From Achromobacter sp. (GTDB lineage Bacteria > Pseudomonadota > Gammaproteobacteria > Burkholderiales > Burkholderiaceae_B): a DNA stretch of 19,707 nucleotides. The notes under the pieces were generated by a model. The model was not told the origin of the DNA and ran no database searches. It was given only the letters and a program-made list of their open reading frames with translations. A program made the position numbers and the translations under genes. Of the stretch, positions 1 to 6,979 are shown one piece after another (the first letter of the stretch is position 1; the number at the start of each line of letters is the position of its first letter). The stretch covers positions 1 through 19,707 of the forward strand of contig DMTA01000469.1 in the NCBI GenBank assembly GCA_003454835.1. The letters are read 5' to 3'.

Positions 1-672
1 CTGACGCCGAACATGAAGGGCTTTGAAGGGGCGCTGGCCGCCGGCGCGGACGAGATCGTGATCTTCGGCGCCGCCAGCGAGGCCTTTTCCCAGAAGAACA
101 TCAACTGCTCCATCGCCGAATCCATCGCGCGCTTCGAACCCGTGGTGCAGGCCGCCCGCGAAGCCGGCATCCGCGTGCGCGGCAGCATCAGCTGCGCGCT
201 GGGCTGTCCCTACCAGGGCGAAGTCCCCGTCGAAGCGGTGGTGGACGTGGCGCAACGCTACCTGGCGATGCAGGTCGACGAGATCGACGTGGCCGACACC
301 ATCGGCGTGGGCACGCCCAAGCGCGTGCGCGAAGTCATGGCCGCCGTCACGCGCGTCGTGGACCCGGCGCGCATCTCCGGCCATTTCCACGACACCTATG
401 GTCAGGCGCTGGCCAACATCCTGGCGGCGCTGGAAACCGGCATCTCCATCTTCCACACCTCGGTGGCCGGCCTGGGCGGCTGCCCTTATGCCAAGGGCGC
501 CACCGGCAATGTCGCGACGGAAGACGTGCTGTACATGCTGCGCGGTCTGGACATCGACACCGGCGTGGACTTCGACGCCGTGGTCGACATCGGTCAATGG
601 ATGTCCGCGCATCTGAACCGCAAGGGCTCCAGCCGCGCCGGCAACGCCATCGCCGCCAAGCGCGCGGCATGA
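1..672 (+). CDS. Hydroxymethylglutaryl-CoA lyase, 3' part (5' end outside window)
   Basis: The frame is open from base 1, so the start lies upstream; 223 residues are visible. HMG-CoA lyase splits 3-hydroxy-3-methylglutaryl-CoA into acetyl-CoA and acetoacetate, the last step of leucine breakdown, in the cytoplasm. Seen directly: the TIM-barrel metal-binding histidine pair in GHFHDTYGQ and the family signature GLGGCPYAKGATGNVATEDV, whose cysteine is the conserved catalytic-loop residue of this family. The family is usually about 300 residues, so roughly 80 N-terminal residues are missing. The next gene starts 24 bases after the stop on the same strand and may be co-transcribed. Related DRE-TIM lyases such as homocitrate or isopropylmalate synthases are less likely, because they are longer and lack this cysteine signature. 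Confidence 0.93.
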   Translation: MTPNMKGFEGALAAGADEIVIFGAASEAFSQKNINCSIAESIARFEPVVQAAREAGIRVRGSISCALGCPYQGEVPVEAVVDVAQRYLAMQVDEIDVADTIGVGTPKRVREVMAAVTRVVDPARISGHFHDTYGQALANILAALETGISIFHTSVAGLGGCPYAKGATGNVATEDVLYMLRGLDIDTGVDFDAVVDIGQWMSAHLNRKGSSRAGNAIAAKRAA

Positions 673-696
673 TCCCCGCCGCATGACCCGCACCGC

Positions 697-1170
697 ATGA
701 CCACTCAGAATGCCCCCTCCGCGCCCGAAGACCTCGCGGCGCTGCTCCGCGCCATCGGCCCATTGCCCCTGGCGGGCCAGGCCTGGCCGGACTGGGTGCG
801 CATTCTGACGTGGGTGTTGCTTGCCGTGCTGGGCGTGCAGGTCGTCACCACCGCGATCCGCGCGCCCTCGCAGCCTTTCGACACGCTGTTGGCGGTCGCC
901 GTGGTGCTGTGCTTCGTGGCGCTGCTGTTCGTGTCGTGGCACATGCAGACGTCCATCACCACGATCGACGACCGGGGCATCCGCCAGACCTGGTTCACCC
1001 GGCGCGAAGTGGCCTGGGAAGACGTGCGCTTCGCGCGGTTTGTCCCCATGGTGTTTTCCAAGCGGCTCGTCGTGTTCACACACCGCGGAAAACCTGTAAT
1101 TTTTCAGGGCGGCACGCGGGAACTGCGCGTGGCGTTCGTGAAGATCGCACAGGTGTATCGGCGCGGTTAG
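697..1170 (+). CDS. Two-helix membrane protein with PH-like C-terminal domain, function unknown
   Basis: 157 residues. Hydrophobic segments at about residues 33-53 and 63-81 form a short helical hairpin, probably in the inner membrane. The remaining ~75 residues (TTIDDRGIRQTWF, then REVAWEDVRFARF) have the beta-rich 'gI....W....i.W.di' rhythm seen in bacterial PH-like (DUF304-type) domains; this is pattern recognition, not a search result. The ATG at 697 has no clear Shine-Dalgarno, which fits translational coupling to the lyase stop 24 bases upstream. The gene ends just before a bidirectional terminator shared with the convergent gene. No enzymatic motif is visible and I do not assign a function. 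Confidence 0.72.
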   Translation: MTTQNAPSAPEDLAALLRAIGPLPLAGQAWPDWVRILTWVLLAVLGVQVVTTAIRAPSQPFDTLLAVAVVLCFVALLFVSWHMQTSITTIDDRGIRQTWFTRREVAWEDVRFARFVPMVFSKRLVVFTHRGKPVIFQGGTRELRVAFVKIAQVYRRG

Positions 1171-1187
1171 CCCACGCGGTCAATCAC

Positions 1188-1215
1188 AAAAAAACGCCCC
1201 GAGTCCGGGGCGTTT
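1188..1215 (-). terminator. Rho-independent terminator of the AapJ-like gene
   Basis: A perfect stem (1192-1201 with 1206-1215, loop AGTC) is flanked by A7 at 1188-1194, which gives a U-tract on the minus strand. It lies about 60 bases past the stop at 1274. On the plus strand the trailing bases are only weakly T-rich, so any action on the 697-1170 gene would be secondary. Confidence 0.85.
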
Positions 1216-1234
1216 GGTTATACATGGCAATCCA

Positions 1235-1260
1235 GCTACGCGCCGCACTGGGCGCGTAGC
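1235..1260. other. Second perfect hairpin in the convergent intergenic gap
   Basis: GCTACGCGCC (1235-1244) and GGCGCGTAGC (1251-1260) form a perfect 10-bp stem with a 6-base loop. It starts 13 bases past the stop of the minus-strand receptor gene and lies between it and the U-tract terminator. It has no T-run of its own. It may protect the mRNA 3' end or assist termination. Confidence 0.5.
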
Positions 1261-1273
1261 CAATGCCGCCGAA

Positions 1274-2290
1274 TCATCGAATCGGCAACGCGTACATCAA
1301 CCCGCCCTGCGTCCACTGCGCATTCAGGCCACGCTTGATCTTCAGCGGGCTGCCCTCGCCCACATTCCGCTCAAAACTCTCGCCATAGTTGCCCACCTGC
1401 TTGACGATGTTGTACGCCCACTTCTCGTCCAACCCCAGATTGGCGCCGCCACCCGGCGTCACCCCCAGGATGCGCTTGATGTTGGGGTTGGCGCTCTTGG
1501 CCTGTTCGTCCACGTTCTTGGACGTCACGCCGTATTCCTCGGCTTCAATCATGGCCGACAGCGACCAGCGCACGATGTTCAGCCACGCGTCGTCGCCCTG
1601 GCGCACGAACGGGCCCAACGGTTCCTTGGAAATGATCTCGGGCAGCACGACGTAGTCGTCGGGATTCTGCAGCTTGGAAATACGGATCGACGCCAGGCCC
1701 GACGCGTCGGTCGAGAACACGTCGCAGCGGCCGGAGGCGAACGCGTTGACGACTTCGTTGAAGGTCTCGATGACGACCGGCTTGTACGACACGTTGTTGG
1801 CGCGTGCCCAGTCGGCCAGGGTGTTTTCGTTGGACGTGCCCGTTTGCAGGCAGATGGTGGCGCCGTTGATTTCCTTGGCGCTTTTCACGCCCAGCGACTT
1901 GGGCACCAGGAAGCCCTGGCCGTCGTAGAAGTTGATGCCGGCGTGGATGATGCCCAGCGCCGTGTCGCGCTGCTGCGTCACGGTGGTGTTGCGCGTCAGC
2001 ACGTCGACTTCGCCGGATTGCAGCGCGGTGAAGCGTTGCTGCGAATTGAGCGGCACCACCTTGATCTTGTTCGCGTCGCCGAACACCGCAGCGGCAATCG
2101 CACGGCACAGGTCCACGTCCAGGCCCTGCCACTTGCCTTGCGCGTCCGGGGCGGAAAAGCCCGCAAAGCCCGTGGTCGTGCCGCACGCCACGGCGCCGCG
2201 CTGTTTCACGACGTCCAGCGTTGCCGCCTGCGCGCCCTGCGCTGCCGCCATCAAGAGCGCCGCACCCACCAACCCTTTTGCAATGTTCAT
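1274..2290 (-). CDS. General L-amino-acid ABC transporter periplasmic binding protein (AapJ/BztA-like)
   Basis: 338 residues. The N-terminus has a signal peptide, with cleavage predicted after AQGAQA at about residue 22. The mature part starts TLDVVKQRGAVACGTTTGFAGFS and continues with GKWQGLDVDLCRAIAAAVFGD, NTTVTQQRD and ETFNEVVNAFASGRCDVFSTDASGLAS, the order and wording of AapJ/BztA receptors for broad-range L-amino acids. The length fits the family. The ATG at 2290 is preceded by an AGAAAGGAA-type Shine-Dalgarno. The partner genes aapQ, aapM and aapP are absent on both sides, so this receptor is an orphan here. A -10-like TATAAG lies on the minus strand at 2342-2347 with only a weak -35. 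Confidence 0.92.
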   Translation of the reverse strand: MNIAKGLVGAALLMAAAQGAQAATLDVVKQRGAVACGTTTGFAGFSAPDAQGKWQGLDVDLCRAIAAAVFGDANKIKVVPLNSQQRFTALQSGEVDVLTRNTTVTQQRDTALGIIHAGINFYDGQGFLVPKSLGVKSAKEINGATICLQTGTSNENTLADWARANNVSYKPVVIETFNEVVNAFASGRCDVFSTDASGLASIRISKLQNPDDYVVLPEIISKEPLGPFVRQGDDAWLNIVRWSLSAMIEAEEYGVTSKNVDEQAKSANPNIKRILGVTPGGGANLGLDEKWAYNIVKQVGNYGESFERNVGEGSPLKIKRGLNAQWTQGGLMYALPIR

Positions 2291-2314
2291 GACCTGGATT
2301 CCTTTCTGCTACGG

Positions 2315-2385
2315 GGCGCGAAAACGCGCCAAGGCAAGAAGCTTATAGACATGAAGCGCCCCCGCCAAATAACGAGCGCTTATTT
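2315..2385 (-). promoter_or_regulatory. Upstream region of the AapJ-like gene: -10-like box and two dyads
   Basis: On the minus strand TATAAG (2342-2347) matches five of six -10 positions; the best -35 is weak. A leader hairpin, GGCGCG/CGCGCC with a four-base loop (2315-2330), sits between that box and the ribosome site. A 6-bp dyad AAATAA/TTATTT (2367-2372 and 2380-2385) lies upstream, where an operator could be. No transcription start is known. Confidence 0.35.
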
Positions 2386-2461
2386 AGGTATGCCCCCGGC
2401 GGGTGCCGGCGGCCTGCGCGGAAAGGATAGCAATGCGGGGCGGAGGTGACGCTGCGCGCCG

Positions 2462-3703
2462 TCAAGCCGCCAGCGAGATCGACACCGGCTCGTTGGCCTG
2501 GCAAGCATCCAGCGCACGGCCCAGGCGGACCATGCCCTGCGCGATCTGGCTTTCGTTCATGGTGGCAAACGACATGCGCATGGCGAAAAGATCGGCCTGC
2601 GCCGCGTCAGCGTAAAACGCCTTGCCCGGCACGTAGACCACCTCGTGCTCGATGGCGTAGGGCAACAGGCGCGTCGCATCCACGTCGCCCGTCAGCCGCG
2701 CCCAGAAGAACATGCCGCCCTCGGGCTTGCTGAAGGTGATGCGGCCGTCGAGCTCGCGCGCCAGCGAGTCAGCCATGGCGGCGCAGCGCAGGCCATAGGC
2801 GGCGCGGATGCGCGGCACGTGCTCGTCGTAACGACCGTTGGCCAGATACTGGGCGACGATTTCCTGGATCCAGGCCGAGGACGCCATGTCGTCAGCCGCC
2901 TTGGCGCCGACGCAGCGGCGGCGGATCTCGGGCGGCGCGACCAGCCAGCCGATACGCAGCGCGGGCGCCATCGTCTTGGACATGCTGGCCATGTACACCG
3001 CCCAATGTCGGGCCTCGCCCTCGGCCAGCGCCGCGATGGGCGGCACGGCTTCGCCGGCAAAGCGCAGTTCGCTGTAGGGGTCGTCTTCGACGATCAGGAA
3101 GCGATGCTTGACGGCCAGCTCAAGCAAGCGCAGCCGGCGCTCGCGCGTCAGGGTGGCGCCGCAGGGATTCGAGAACGAGGCGACGACGCAGACCATCTTG
3201 GGTTTCACGCGCGCGGCCAGCTCGTCCAGCGCGTCCACGTCGATGCCGTCGGGCCCGGACGGCACGGTATGCACCGTGGCGCCCGTGTAGCGCAAAGCCT
3301 GCACGGAGTTCGGAAAGGCCGGTGATTCGATGATGGCGTGGTCGCCTGGCTGCAGCATCACGCGGGTCAGGAGCGCCAACGCCTGCTGCGAGCCGCCCGT
3401 CACGACCAGTTCCGTGTCGGCATTGCAGTGCAAGCCGCGCGCCGCGGACAGGCGCGCCAGCTCATGCCGCAGGCTGGCCTGGCCGTCGATGTTGGAATAC
3501 TGCAGGCAGGCGCCTAGCCGGGCCGTGACCTGCGACGAAGCGATCGACAAGCCGTCGACGTCGAACAATTCCTGGGCCGGGTAGCCGCCAGCCAGCGAAA
3601 TGGTGCCCGGACGCATGGCGTAGGGCATGAGCGATCGGATGGGCGAGGCGGGGGGATTCAGGAAGGGCGTGGCGAAGACGTATTCGGGCGCTGCACTGGA
3701 CAT
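2462..3703 (-). CDS. PLP-dependent aminotransferase, class I/II (2-aminoadipate/LysN-like)
   Basis: 413 residues from the ATG at 3703. This is a cytoplasmic fold-type I transaminase; the substrate is not known. Seen directly: SLAGGYPAQELF near the N-terminus, LQYSNIDGQASLR (substrate-loop region), VTGGSQQALALL, SNPCGATLT with the Asn-Pro pair, EDDPYSELRF with the PLP-contacting Asp and Tyr, and SMSKTMAPALRIGW containing the Schiff-base lysine (about K243). These are typical of the LysN/MocR-like subgroup, but without the GntR domain of MocR regulators. The frame stays open to a TTG at 3793; I prefer the ATG because a -10-like TATATT on this strand (3773-3778) would start transcription downstream of the TTG. 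The Shine-Dalgarno is poor. It is divergent from yggS, another PLP protein. Confidence 0.88.
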   Translation of the reverse strand: MSSAAPEYVFATPFLNPPASPIRSLMPYAMRPGTISLAGGYPAQELFDVDGLSIASSQVTARLGACLQYSNIDGQASLRHELARLSAARGLHCNADTELVVTGGSQQALALLTRVMLQPGDHAIIESPAFPNSVQALRYTGATVHTVPSGPDGIDVDALDELAARVKPKMVCVVASFSNPCGATLTRERRLRLLELAVKHRFLIVEDDPYSELRFAGEAVPPIAALAEGEARHWAVYMASMSKTMAPALRIGWLVAPPEIRRRCVGAKAADDMASSAWIQEIVAQYLANGRYDEHVPRIRAAYGLRCAAMADSLARELDGRITFSKPEGGMFFWARLTGDVDATRLLPYAIEHEVVYVPGKAFYADAAQADLFAMRMSFATMNESQIAQGMVRLGRALDACQANEPVSISLAA

Positions 3704-3772
3704 GGCGAGGGGCTTGGAAGGAGGGGAAACGTGTCGCCCGAATGGGCGGCGCCGGACGGCATAGAACTTTGA

Positions 3773-3778
3773 AATATA
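3773..3778 (-). promoter_or_regulatory. Possible -10 box of the aminotransferase gene
   Basis: TATATT on the minus strand, in an AT-rich stretch that stands out from the GC-rich surroundings. The best -35 at 16-17 bases is weak. It leaves a leader of about 60 bases before the ATG at 3703 and supports that start over the upstream TTG. Confidence 0.35.
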
Positions 3779-3914
3779 AACAAATCTCCGCAAATTCTAA
3801 GCCTGCCCATCAGACAGGGTCAACGGCGGGTTTCAAGGCGGCGAACACCCGTGGGACGGTAGGCCCGGAACACGTCCTACACTATGGGACTTCCTGTTTT
3901 TGCCAGAGAACTGC

Positions 3915-4634
3915 ATGACCGCCGAAGACACCATGGCCGGGCGCCTTGCCCAGATCCAGCAACGCATTCAGCAAGCTTGCGAGCGCGCGGGCCGCGATCC
4001 CGGCAGCGTGACCCTGCTGCCCGTCAGCAAGACCTTTGGCGAGGACGCCATCCGCGAGGCGATGGCGCTTGGCCTGACGCGCTTTGGCGAAAACAAGACG
4101 CAGGAGATCCGCCAGAAGGCCGCCGCGCTCGAAGGCCTTGGGCTGCAATGGGTGCTGATCGGCCACCTGCAGACCAACAAGGCCAAGGACGCCGCCCGCG
4201 ACGCTGCGGAAGTGCAATCCCTGGACCGCGTGGAACTGGCCGACGCGCTGCACCGCCGCCTGCAAAATGAGGGTCGCACCCTGGACGTGCTGGTGCAGGT
4301 CAAGACCTCGTCCGAGCCCAGTAAATCCGGCATGGAGCCTGAGGAGGTTTCGCCGTTTCTGCGTCGCATTGCCTCGGAATACCCGACGCTGCGCGTGCAG
4401 GGCCTGATGACGCTCGCGGTCAACTCGCCCGATCCCAATGACGTCCGCGCCTGCTTTCGCGCGCTGCGCGAGCTGCGTGATGGACTGGTCCAGGAGAACA
4501 TTCCCGGCGTGACGCTGGACCGCCTGTCGATGGGCATGAGCGGCGACTTCGAGTTGGCCATCGAGGAAGGCTCGACGGAAGTCCGTATCGGGTCGGCCAT
4601 CTTTGGCGCACGGCACTATCCGGATCCGCAATAA
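3915..4634 (+). CDS. yggS: YggS family PLP-binding homeostasis protein (PLPBP)
   Basis: 239 residues from the ATG at 3915, which has AGAGAA a few bases upstream; a TTG at 3900 would add five residues. YggS/PLPBP proteins carry pyridoxal 5'-phosphate on a single-domain alanine-racemase-like barrel, keep free PLP in balance and have no known catalytic activity. Seen directly: VTLLPVSKTF with the PLP lysine (about K39), FGENKTQEI, WVLIGHLQTNK, LMTLAVNSPDP, and the phosphate-binding C-terminal stretch LSMGMSGDFELAIEEGSTEVRIGSAIFG. The length is normal. It is divergent from a PLP-dependent aminotransferase 211 bases away, so linked control is possible but unproven. A terminator-like hairpin follows. 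Confidence 0.95.
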   Translation: MTAEDTMAGRLAQIQQRIQQACERAGRDPGSVTLLPVSKTFGEDAIREAMALGLTRFGENKTQEIRQKAAALEGLGLQWVLIGHLQTNKAKDAARDAAEVQSLDRVELADALHRRLQNEGRTLDVLVQVKTSSEPSKSGMEPEEVSPFLRRIASEYPTLRVQGLMTLAVNSPDPNDVRACFRALRELRDGLVQENIPGVTLDRLSMGMSGDFELAIEEGSTEVRIGSAIFGARHYPDPQ

Positions 4635-4698
4635 CGCGGCTTGGTGCGGACTATCGCCAACGGGTAGCGGCCGCAATAGGCGGAAGGGAAGCGGTTTG

Positions 4699-4726
4699 AG
4701 GGGGCTCCATTCACGGGCCCCTTTTT
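4699..4726 (+). terminator. Probable rho-independent terminator of yggS
   Basis: GGGGC (4701-4705) pairs with GCCCC (4717-4721), extended by weaker A-T and G-T pairs, followed by T5. The loop is long (11 bases), so the call is moderate. Confidence 0.6.
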
Positions 4727-4831
4727 GCATAGGCGCGAGGCATAATAGCGACGCAAAAAAATGTGGCGCAAGTTGACGTCGATCAACACGCGGACGCCGC
4801 GCTCACGATACCCCGCACGAGGAGACACTTC

Positions 4832-5800
4832 ATGCACAAGCAAGCAAAGCGCCTGCTGGCGCTTGCCGCCCTGTCGCTGGCCGCTACCGCGGCCGCAGCC
4901 CAATCCTGGCCCACGCAACCGGTCCGCTGGATCGTTCCCTATCCCGCCGGCGGCGGCACCGACGTGGTCGCACGCACGGTGGCCAGCAGCCTGGAAAAGA
5001 CGCTTGGCCAGACCATCGTGGTCGAGAACCGTCCGGGCGCCGGCACCATCATCGGCGCCACCGCCATCGCCCAGGCGGAACCGAACGGATACCTGGTGGG
5101 CACCGCCGACTCGGGCACGCTGGCCTTCAATTCGTCGCTGTACGCCAAGCTGTCGTACGACCCCGCCAAGTTCACCTACATCGGCGGCATCGCCAAGTTC
5201 CCGCTGCTGCTGGCCGTGAACGTCAACTCTCCCTACAAAACGGTCGAAGACGTGCTTGCCGCGGCCAAGAAGGAACCGGGCAAACTGACGTCGGCCTCCG
5301 CCGGCGCTGGCTCGCCGCACCACCTGGCGCTGGAGCTATTCAAGCAGCGCACCGGCGCCAACGTGCTGCACGTTCCCTACAAGGGCGCCGCGCCCGCCAT
5401 CCAGGATCTGCTGGGCGGCCAGGTGGACATGATGTTCATCGACCTGGGCTCTGGCCTGCCCAACGTCAAGGCCGGCAAGCTGCGCGTCTTGGCCGCCGCC
5501 ACGCCCGAGCGCGTGACGGTGCTGCCGGATGTGCCGACGATGGCCGAACAAGGCGTCGCCAATTTCACGGCCTATGCCTGGCAAGGCCTGGTCGGCCCGG
5601 CCGGTCTGCCTGACGCGGTAGTGAAGAAGCTTTCCGCGGACCTGGACGCCACGCTCAAGTCGCCCGCGGTGTCGCAGAAGATGCTGGACATGGGCGTCAT
5701 CCCGATGCCTATGTCCGCGCAGGACTTCAAAACGTATGCCGATCAGGAGCGCAGCGCCTGGGCGGAAGTCATCAAGAAGGCGAACATCAAGCTGGAGTGA
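4832..5800 (+). CDS. Bug/TctC family tripartite tricarboxylate transporter substrate-binding protein
   Basis: 322 residues. The ATG at 4832 has a strong GAGGAG seven bases upstream, which decides against the longer frame from 4763. The signal peptide ends near AATAAAAQ (about residue 23). Bug receptors are periplasmic and bind carboxylates or other small acids for TctAB-type permeases or sensing. Family marks seen: QPVRWIVPYPAGGGTDVVAR at the mature N-terminus, VVENRPGAGTIIGA, LHVPYKGAAPAIQDLLGGQVDMMF and PDVPTMAEQG. No tctA or tctB is nearby, as is common for the expanded Bug family in Bordetella and relatives. The ligand cannot be predicted. The gene stands alone and ends at a strong terminator. 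Confidence 0.94.
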   Translation: MHKQAKRLLALAALSLAATAAAAQSWPTQPVRWIVPYPAGGGTDVVARTVASSLEKTLGQTIVVENRPGAGTIIGATAIAQAEPNGYLVGTADSGTLAFNSSLYAKLSYDPAKFTYIGGIAKFPLLLAVNVNSPYKTVEDVLAAAKKEPGKLTSASAGAGSPHHLALELFKQRTGANVLHVPYKGAAPAIQDLLGGQVDMMFIDLGSGLPNVKAGKLRVLAAATPERVTVLPDVPTMAEQGVANFTAYAWQGLVGPAGLPDAVVKKLSADLDATLKSPAVSQKMLDMGVIPMPMSAQDFKTYADQERSAWAEVIKKANIKLE

Positions 5801-5828
5801 TCGCCCCGGCGTCACGCAGCAATGGGAA

Positions 5829-5857
5829 AGCCGCGGTCATCGGACCGCGGCTTTTTT
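5829..5857 (+). terminator. Strong rho-independent terminator after the Bug-like gene
   Basis: GCCGCGGTC (5830-5838) and GACCGCGGC (5843-5851) form a perfect stem with loop ATCG, extended by A-T pairs and followed by T6. On the minus strand it lies past the stop of the small heat-shock operon (5891) and has three T's, so it may also end that transcript. Confidence 0.88.
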
Positions 5858-5890
5858 CATGGCGTGCCTGGGACGGCGTCAGACACCGAA

Positions 5891-6286
5891 TCACCCCGCC
5901 ACGACAGGAATCTGCCGGGGCTGCGCCTCGCGCACGCGCGGGATGCGCAGCGTCAGAAGGCCCTGCTTCAGGCTGGCGCTGATCTGCGCACGATCAAACT
6001 CCTGCCCCAGCCGGAACGACCGGCGAAAGAGCGGCGCACGCATCTCGCCCAGCACCAGCCGCAGATCGCTGGGCGTCTCGACCGAGGCCTCGCCTTCGAT
6101 CTGCAGCACGTCGGACTCGACGTTGATGCGCAGCCTTTCCTTGGACACGCCGGGCAGGTCCGCCAGCAGCGTGATGCCCTCCTTGTCCTCGAAGATATCC
6201 ACGGCCGGCACGGTCACCCCGCGTCCGTCGCGCTTCTCAGAAACGGCCGCTTCGGCGGGCACGGTCAGATCTTTGCGTTCATTCAT
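5891..6286 (-). CDS. Small heat-shock protein, Hsp20/alpha-crystallin family (second of pair)
   Basis: 131 residues. ATP-independent holdase that binds unfolding cytoplasmic proteins. The alpha-crystallin domain spans about residues 20-115: VDIFEDKEGITLLADLPGVSKERLRINVESDVLQIEGEA, then FRRSFRLGQEFDRAQISASLKQGLLTLRIPR. A C-terminal IPV tripeptide (I-x-V motif) is the usual oligomer contact. The ATG at 6286 is preceded by TAGGAG; a longer frame reaches 6322 but would overlap the stop of the upstream gene and lacks such a site. It lies 32 bases downstream of the other hsp20 gene, so the two form one operon, as in paired class A/B sHsps. Its product differs clearly from its partner and may co-assemble with it. 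Confidence 0.93.
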   Translation of the reverse strand: MNERKDLTVPAEAAVSEKRDGRGVTVPAVDIFEDKEGITLLADLPGVSKERLRINVESDVLQIEGEASVETPSDLRLVLGEMRAPLFRRSFRLGQEFDRAQISASLKQGLLTLRIPRVREAQPRQIPVVAG

Positions 6287-6318
6287 GATCGGTACTCCTA
6301 TGCGGTTGCGTTGACGGG

Positions 6319-6762
6319 TCACTGCACAGTCACGGTGCGCGGCTTGGCCGATTCGCGGCGCTTGATGGAAATGGCCAGGCAGCCGTCCGTATATCGCGCC
6401 TGCACGTTGTCCGGATCCGCGTCGGCCGGCAGCTCGATGATGCGCGTATAGCGGCCCTGCGTGCGTTCGCGCGCGTAATAGCGGGCGCCTTCGGGAAGTT
6501 CCTGCGGCCTTCGTTCGCCGCTGATGGTCAGCAGACTCTTCTCGATCGACACGTTCAGGCCCTCGGGATCCATGCCGGGCACGAAGGCGACGACTTCGAT
6601 GGAATCCCCCGACACGCCGACGTTGACCGGCGGAAAGTAAGCCTGCGGCGTGGCGCGCAAGGCGGCAGGTACGCCGGCGTTGCGAAGCACGCGGCCCATG
6701 TGTTCCTGAATTGCGTCGAACGCGCTGGCAAAGCCGTTATCGCTAAAAGGAAAGGTGCTCAT
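6319..6762 (-). CDS. Small heat-shock protein, Hsp20/alpha-crystallin family (first of pair)
   Basis: 147 residues. The N-terminal arm (MSTFPFSDNGFASAFDAIQEHMGRVL) is followed by an alpha-crystallin domain (about 50-140): YFPPVNVGVSGDSIEVVAFVPGMDPEGLNVSIEKSLLTISGER, then YTRIIELPADADPDNVQARYTDGCLAISIKRRE. The end TVTVQ supplies a V-x-V version of the C-terminal oligomer motif. The ATG at 6762 has GAGGAG ideally spaced; the frame continues upstream to 6807 without a site. It is the promoter-proximal gene of the two-gene sHsp operon. Upstream lie a sigma-32-like promoter and a leader that can fold over the ribosome site, so heat control at both levels is likely. Confidence 0.94.
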   Translation of the reverse strand: MSTFPFSDNGFASAFDAIQEHMGRVLRNAGVPAALRATPQAYFPPVNVGVSGDSIEVVAFVPGMDPEGLNVSIEKSLLTISGERRPQELPEGARYYARERTQGRYTRIIELPADADPDNVQARYTDGCLAISIKRRESAKPRTVTVQ

Positions 6763-6765
6763 GAA

Positions 6766-6805
6766 GGTCTCCTCGAACGAAAAAAGGGACCGATGCAGAC
6801 GCATC
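6766..6805 (-). promoter_or_regulatory. Candidate RNA thermometer in the hsp20 leader
   Basis: In the minus-strand mRNA, GGUCCCUU (6791-6784) can pair with GAGG-A-GACC (6774-6766) with one bulged A, burying the whole Shine-Dalgarno GGAG. The loop is U-rich (part of U6 at 6785-6780). Just 5' of it, GAUGC-GUCU-GCAUC (6805-6792) forms a perfect hairpin that could stack on the first. The layout resembles ROSE and fourU thermometers of sHsp genes: a multi-hairpin leader with an imperfect helix over the SD. I did not compute folding energies, and the exact ROSE consensus is not present. Confidence 0.5.
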
Positions 6806-6850
6806 ACAGACGCGACTTGCGCAACCGGATGTCTGATCGCTTCAATCCGA

Positions 6851-6878
6851 GTATGGGATCGGTTTTTGGCGTTTCAAG
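6851..6878 (-). promoter_or_regulatory. Sigma-32 (RpoH) type heat-shock promoter of the hsp20 operon
   Basis: On the minus strand CTTGAAA (6872-6878) is followed after 13 bases by TCCCATAC (6851-6858). The sigma-32 consensus is CTTGAAA, 13-14 bases, CCCCATNT; the -35 is perfect and the -10 differs at two positions. Transcription would start near 6844, about 80 bases before the ATG at 6762. Confidence 0.75.
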
Positions 6879-6926
6879 AGGGCTTTGCGGTCCGGCAAAA
6901 CACGCCCCGCGCACAGTCCGGAAGCC

Positions 6927-6960
6927 AAAAAAAAACCGCGGCCATCCCTGGCCGCGGTTT
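6927..6960 (-). terminator. Strong rho-independent terminator of the large oxidoreductase gene
   Basis: A perfect 12-bp stem (6933-6944 with 6949-6960, loop TCCC) is followed on the minus strand by a U9 tract (A9 at 6927-6935). It lies 20 bases past the stop at 6980 and separates that gene from the heat-shock promoter. Confidence 0.93.
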
Positions 6961-6979
6961 CCATCTGGCGCGCTGACGT

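Noticed and set aside
1214..2449. A 411-codon plus-strand frame opposite the AapJ-like gene
   Set aside because: Antisense shadow; the minus strand has a signal peptide, ribosome site and clear family motifs.
3704..3793. A 30-residue N-terminal extension of the aminotransferase from a TTG
   Set aside because: Basic, low-complexity extension without similarity to the family; a likely -10 box lies inside it.
4741..4746. CATAAT as a promoter for the Bug-like gene
   Set aside because: It matches a -10 box well but has no -35 at a proper distance, so it was kept out of the feature list.
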